Of a stretch of DNA of 7,194 nucleotides, positions 5,847 through 7,194 are shown piece by piece (position 1 is the stretch's first letter; each line of letters begins with the position of its first letter). The translations under genes were made by a program, and so were the position numbers. Source of the stretch: Acetobacteraceae bacterium (GTDB lineage Bacteria; Pseudomonadota; Alphaproteobacteria; Acetobacterales; Acetobacteraceae); assembly GCA_019237355.1 (NCBI GenBank), contig JAFAHH010000740.1:1-7194 (forward strand), in the 5' to 3' direction. Under the pieces are notes generated by a model. It did no database searches. It worked only from the letters and a program-made list of their open reading frames with translations, and had not been told where the DNA came from.

Positions 5847-6640
5847 TGAACATGGTTCTCGGTGGTCACTCCGCCGCAGAGGCGCCCGCGCACCGCCGGG
5901 TATTCCTTGAAGCGGGTCGCCTGGCCATCGCCTGGGCCGCCATCCGCCCGGCCAGAGCGCAGGGGCCGGCCAAGCCGCTAACCCCAGCGCCGCCGGGCCA
6001 TGTCGTTCTGCTCGGCGATTCGGTCTTCGACAACAAGCCATACGTCGCTGGCGGCCCCGATGTAGTGACCCAGCTTCGCAACCATCTGCCGCCGGGCTGG
6101 CGCGCGACGCTGGAGGCCGTGGATGGGGCAACGACCCGCGACGTGCAGCGGCAACTCCAGCGCGTTCCGGCTGACGCGACCCACCTGGTCGTGAGTGTGG
6201 GAGGAAATGACGCGCTGCAGGTGGAGCAGGTCCTGAATAAGCATGTCAGGTCCGTGGCTGGGGCGCTGGAAATCCTGGCCAGCGTGCAGGAGCAATTCGT
6301 ACGGGACTACCAAGCGATGCTCGAGGCCGTACTCAGCCGGCATCTGCCAACGGCTGTGTGCACGATTTATGATCCACGCTTTGCAGATCCGATCCGGCGC
6401 CGGGTGGGGACCGCGGGACTCGCCCTATTCAATGCCGCCATCACCCGTGACGTGTTCGCCCGAGGGCTGCCGGTGATTGATCTACGTCTGGTCTGCACTC
6501 AAGAGCAAGATTTCGTGCACGCGATTGAGCCTTCGCAGATCGGGGGAGACAAGATCGCAGCCACAATCGCCGAACTCGTTACCACTTATGACTTTCAAAA
6601 CCCACGTTCTGAAGTGTTCGGCGCCAGACGTGGCGGGTAG
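5846..6640 (+). CDS. SGNH/GDSL-family hydrolase, putatively exported
   Basis: A 264-residue protein. The ATG at 5846 shares one base with the ubiG stop (TGATG), and GGAG seven bases upstream serves as ribosome-binding site, so translation is coupled to ubiG. SGNH blocks: block I VVLLGDSVFD with nucleophile Ser59; block II VDGATT around Gly94; block III VSVGGNDAL with Gly119/Gly120 and Asn121. Block V is unusual: DFVHAIEPS (222-230). Its DxxH spacing is satisfied by Asp222 and His225, but the conserved 'PS...G(G)xKIA' context aligns Glu228 where the catalytic His normally sits. The N-terminus has a twin-arginine-like motif, RRVFLEAG (17-24), a short hydrophobic stretch (about 26-33) broken by Arg34, and ARAQ as a possible cleavage site, which would release the protein to the periplasm. 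The family hydrolyses esters, lipids or acetylated glycans; the substrate here cannot be told. A role in quinone synthesis is not implied by adjacency alone. Confidence 0.82.
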   Translation: MNMVLGGHSAAEAPAHRRVFLEAGRLAIAWAAIRPARAQGPAKPLTPAPPGHVVLLGDSVFDNKPYVAGGPDVVTQLRNHLPPGWRATLEAVDGATTRDVQRQLQRVPADATHLVVSVGGNDALQVEQVLNKHVRSVAGALEILASVQEQFVRDYQAMLEAVLSRHLPTAVCTIYDPRFADPIRRRVGTAGLALFNAAITRDVFARGLPVIDLRLVCTQEQDFVHAIEPSQIGGDKIAATIAELVTTYDFQNPRSEVFGARRGG

Positions 6641-6710
6641 GCTGAATGGCGCTCTAAGAAATAATAATCCTAGAGCGGGATAACTTGACCTCAAGTCACC
6701 ACGCTCTAGT
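6641..6710. repeat. Palindromic intergenic repeat, copy 2; candidate terminator for the Gln-rich gene
   Basis: The hairpin arms 6670-6688 and 6691-6709 pair at 16 of 19 positions. Two of the three mismatches are A-C on the plus strand, so they become G-U wobbles in minus-strand RNA, which leaves only one true mismatch there. On the minus strand the stem is followed by ATTATTATTTCTT (complement of 6656-6668). Both points favour a terminator acting on the minus-strand gene at 6706-7092. The segment 6642-6710 is colinear with 222-290, including the CTGAAT-x-GCGCTCT block and its 27-base distance to the hairpin. It starts at the base after the hydrolase stop codon and runs into the last codons of the opposite gene. 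Confidence 0.65.
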
Positions 6711-7092
6711 GGCCCTGGCCGAGCAGCGTGCGAGTGTAAGCTTGCTGTTGCTGCTGCGCCCGCCGGACCTGGTCATATTGCTGCTGCTGTGCAAACAGAG
6801 CGCGCCCATACGCTTCCTGTTGCGCCCGTATCGCAGCTTGTTGCTGCTGCTGAAGTAGCAAGCTTTGCTTATACTGCTGCTGCCTTGCGAGCCATTCCTG
6901 TTGCCGGCGTTGCTCCCAAAGCCACTGTTCGCGAGCTTGCTGGTCACGCCATTGCTGGTCCCGCCAATGATCGTCGGGCCATTCGGAGTGGCGCCCATAT
7001 CCATCATCATCCCAGTCCGCCCGGGCAGGCGTGCTGGAGGCAAGTGCGCACAACGCAGCAAGTGCCGCCAGAGTGATATAGAACGCACGCAT
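6706..7092 (-). CDS. Secreted glutamine-rich low-complexity protein of unknown function
   Basis: A 128-residue protein that I do not recognise as a named family. Residues 1-25 form a clear Sec signal peptide: Arg2, a hydrophobic core (about 5-18) and a TPARA cleavage site before DWDDDG. The mature part starts acidic and aromatic (about 26-50: many Asp, Trp, His), with WRDQQ repeated in tandem at 43-47 and 48-52. It then becomes a Gln/Arg/Ala-rich, probably alpha-helical or coiled-coil tract (about 51-118) with Gln runs of five (81-85), four (102-105) and five (113-117). By hand count 30 of 128 residues are Gln. There is no Cys in the mature chain and no anchor, so a periplasmic or extracellular location is likely. 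The ATG at 7092 has GAGGG just upstream. The TAG stop (6708-6706) lies inside the palindromic repeat. Signal peptide, ribosome-binding site and probable promoter argue for a real gene rather than a chance frame. Confidence 0.75.
   Translation of the reverse strand: MRAFYITLAALAALCALASSTPARADWDDDGYGRHSEWPDDHWRDQQWRDQQAREQWLWEQRRQQEWLARQQQYKQSLLLQQQQQAAIRAQQEAYGRALFAQQQQYDQVRRAQQQQQAYTRTLLGQGH
6742..6852 (-). repeat. Interrupted CAG/CAA microsatellite tracts within the Gln-rich gene
   Basis: Three runs of CTG/TTG on the plus strand, at 6742-6756, 6778-6789 and 6838-6852, encode Gln5, Gln4 and Gln5. CAG and CAA codons are mixed, so the tracts are interrupted rather than pure trinucleotide repeats. 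They are possible sites of length variation between strains. Confidence 0.6.
6937..6966 (-). repeat. Tandem 15-bp repeat encoding WRDQQ twice
   Basis: Bases 6937-6951 and 6952-6966 are identical at 14 of 15 positions and encode two consecutive WRDQQ units of the glutamine-rich protein. The near identity at DNA level, including third positions, suggests a recent in-frame duplication by replication slippage. Confidence 0.7.
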
Positions 7093-7119
7093 GGGTCCCT
7101 CAAAGGTTCCGGTTTCTAA

Positions 7120-7125
7120 ATCATA
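7120..7125 (-). promoter_or_regulatory. Candidate -10 element for the Gln-rich gene
   Basis: On the minus strand the sequence reads TATGAT, five of six matches to the sigma-70 -10 consensus, within a locally AT-rich patch of otherwise GC-rich DNA. Transcription would begin about 20 bases before the ATG at 7092, leaving room for the GAGGG ribosome-binding site. No convincing -35 element is seen 16-18 bases further upstream. Confidence 0.35.
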
Positions 7126-7194
7126 AACGACCCGATTGCGGTAGCATCACGGCCCGGCGGTGCCGGCTTTGCGATTTCGGCCCAAAGGCCAGTT
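7126..7194. other. Upstream non-coding sequence at the window edge
   Basis: No coding frame or recognised RNA is supported here. The stretch contains short GC-rich inverted repeats such as GGCC-CAAA-GGCC but no diagnostic signal. It probably belongs to the intergenic region upstream of the glutamine-rich gene. Confidence 0.3.

Noticed and set aside
6696..7103. 135-codon minus-strand frame overlapping the Gln-rich gene
   Set aside because: The alternative frame gives Ser/Gly/Asn/Arg-rich sequence without a signal peptide or a well-placed ribosome-binding site; the 128-residue frame has both.

Overview
The window looks like chromosomal DNA from a GC-rich alphaproteobacterium, most likely of the Rhodospirillales/Acetobacteraceae type. 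This is inferred from the lysC and GAF-type ptsP pair, a ubiquinone-pathway ubiG, and protein motifs that resemble members of that group from memory. No database search was possible. I see no rRNA, tRNA, CRISPR array, transposase or phage gene.

Layout, left to right. Bases 1-146 hold the 3' end of a ketopantoate reductase (panE-like) gene on the plus strand. Bases 147-436 are non-coding and carry a compound palindromic repeat. A minus-strand cluster follows, transcribed from about 4950 down to 437: aspartate kinase (lysC), a nitronate monooxygenase/FabK-like flavoprotein, and the nitrogen-PTS enzyme I (ptsP). Junctions are overlapping or 12 bases, so it is almost certainly one operon. An 84-base divergent promoter region (4950-5033), with a perfect inverted repeat, separates lysC from a plus-strand pair: ubiG (ubiquinone O-methyltransferase) and an SGNH/GDSL hydrolase whose start codon overlaps the ubiG stop. 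A second copy of the palindromic repeat (6641-6710) lies between this pair and a convergent minus-strand gene for a small, secreted, glutamine-rich protein. Bases 7093-7194 hold that gene's probable promoter.

How the genes fit together. lysC commits aspartate to the lysine/threonine/methionine branch. PtsP starts a phosphorelay that reports nitrogen status. Co-transcription of the two is a known alphaproteobacterial arrangement; here a flavoenzyme gene sits between them. ubiG is a housekeeping respiratory gene, and the hydrolase behind it is translationally coupled but of unknown substrate.

The most interesting non-genic signal is the repeat family. Two copies align without gaps over 69 bases, both lie at tail-to-tail gene junctions in the same orientation, both have a T-rich stretch beyond the hairpin on the minus strand, and one supplies the stop codon of the glutamine-rich gene. 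This suggests repeat-borne transcription terminators. I found no clear candidate for an entirely new multi-gene system.
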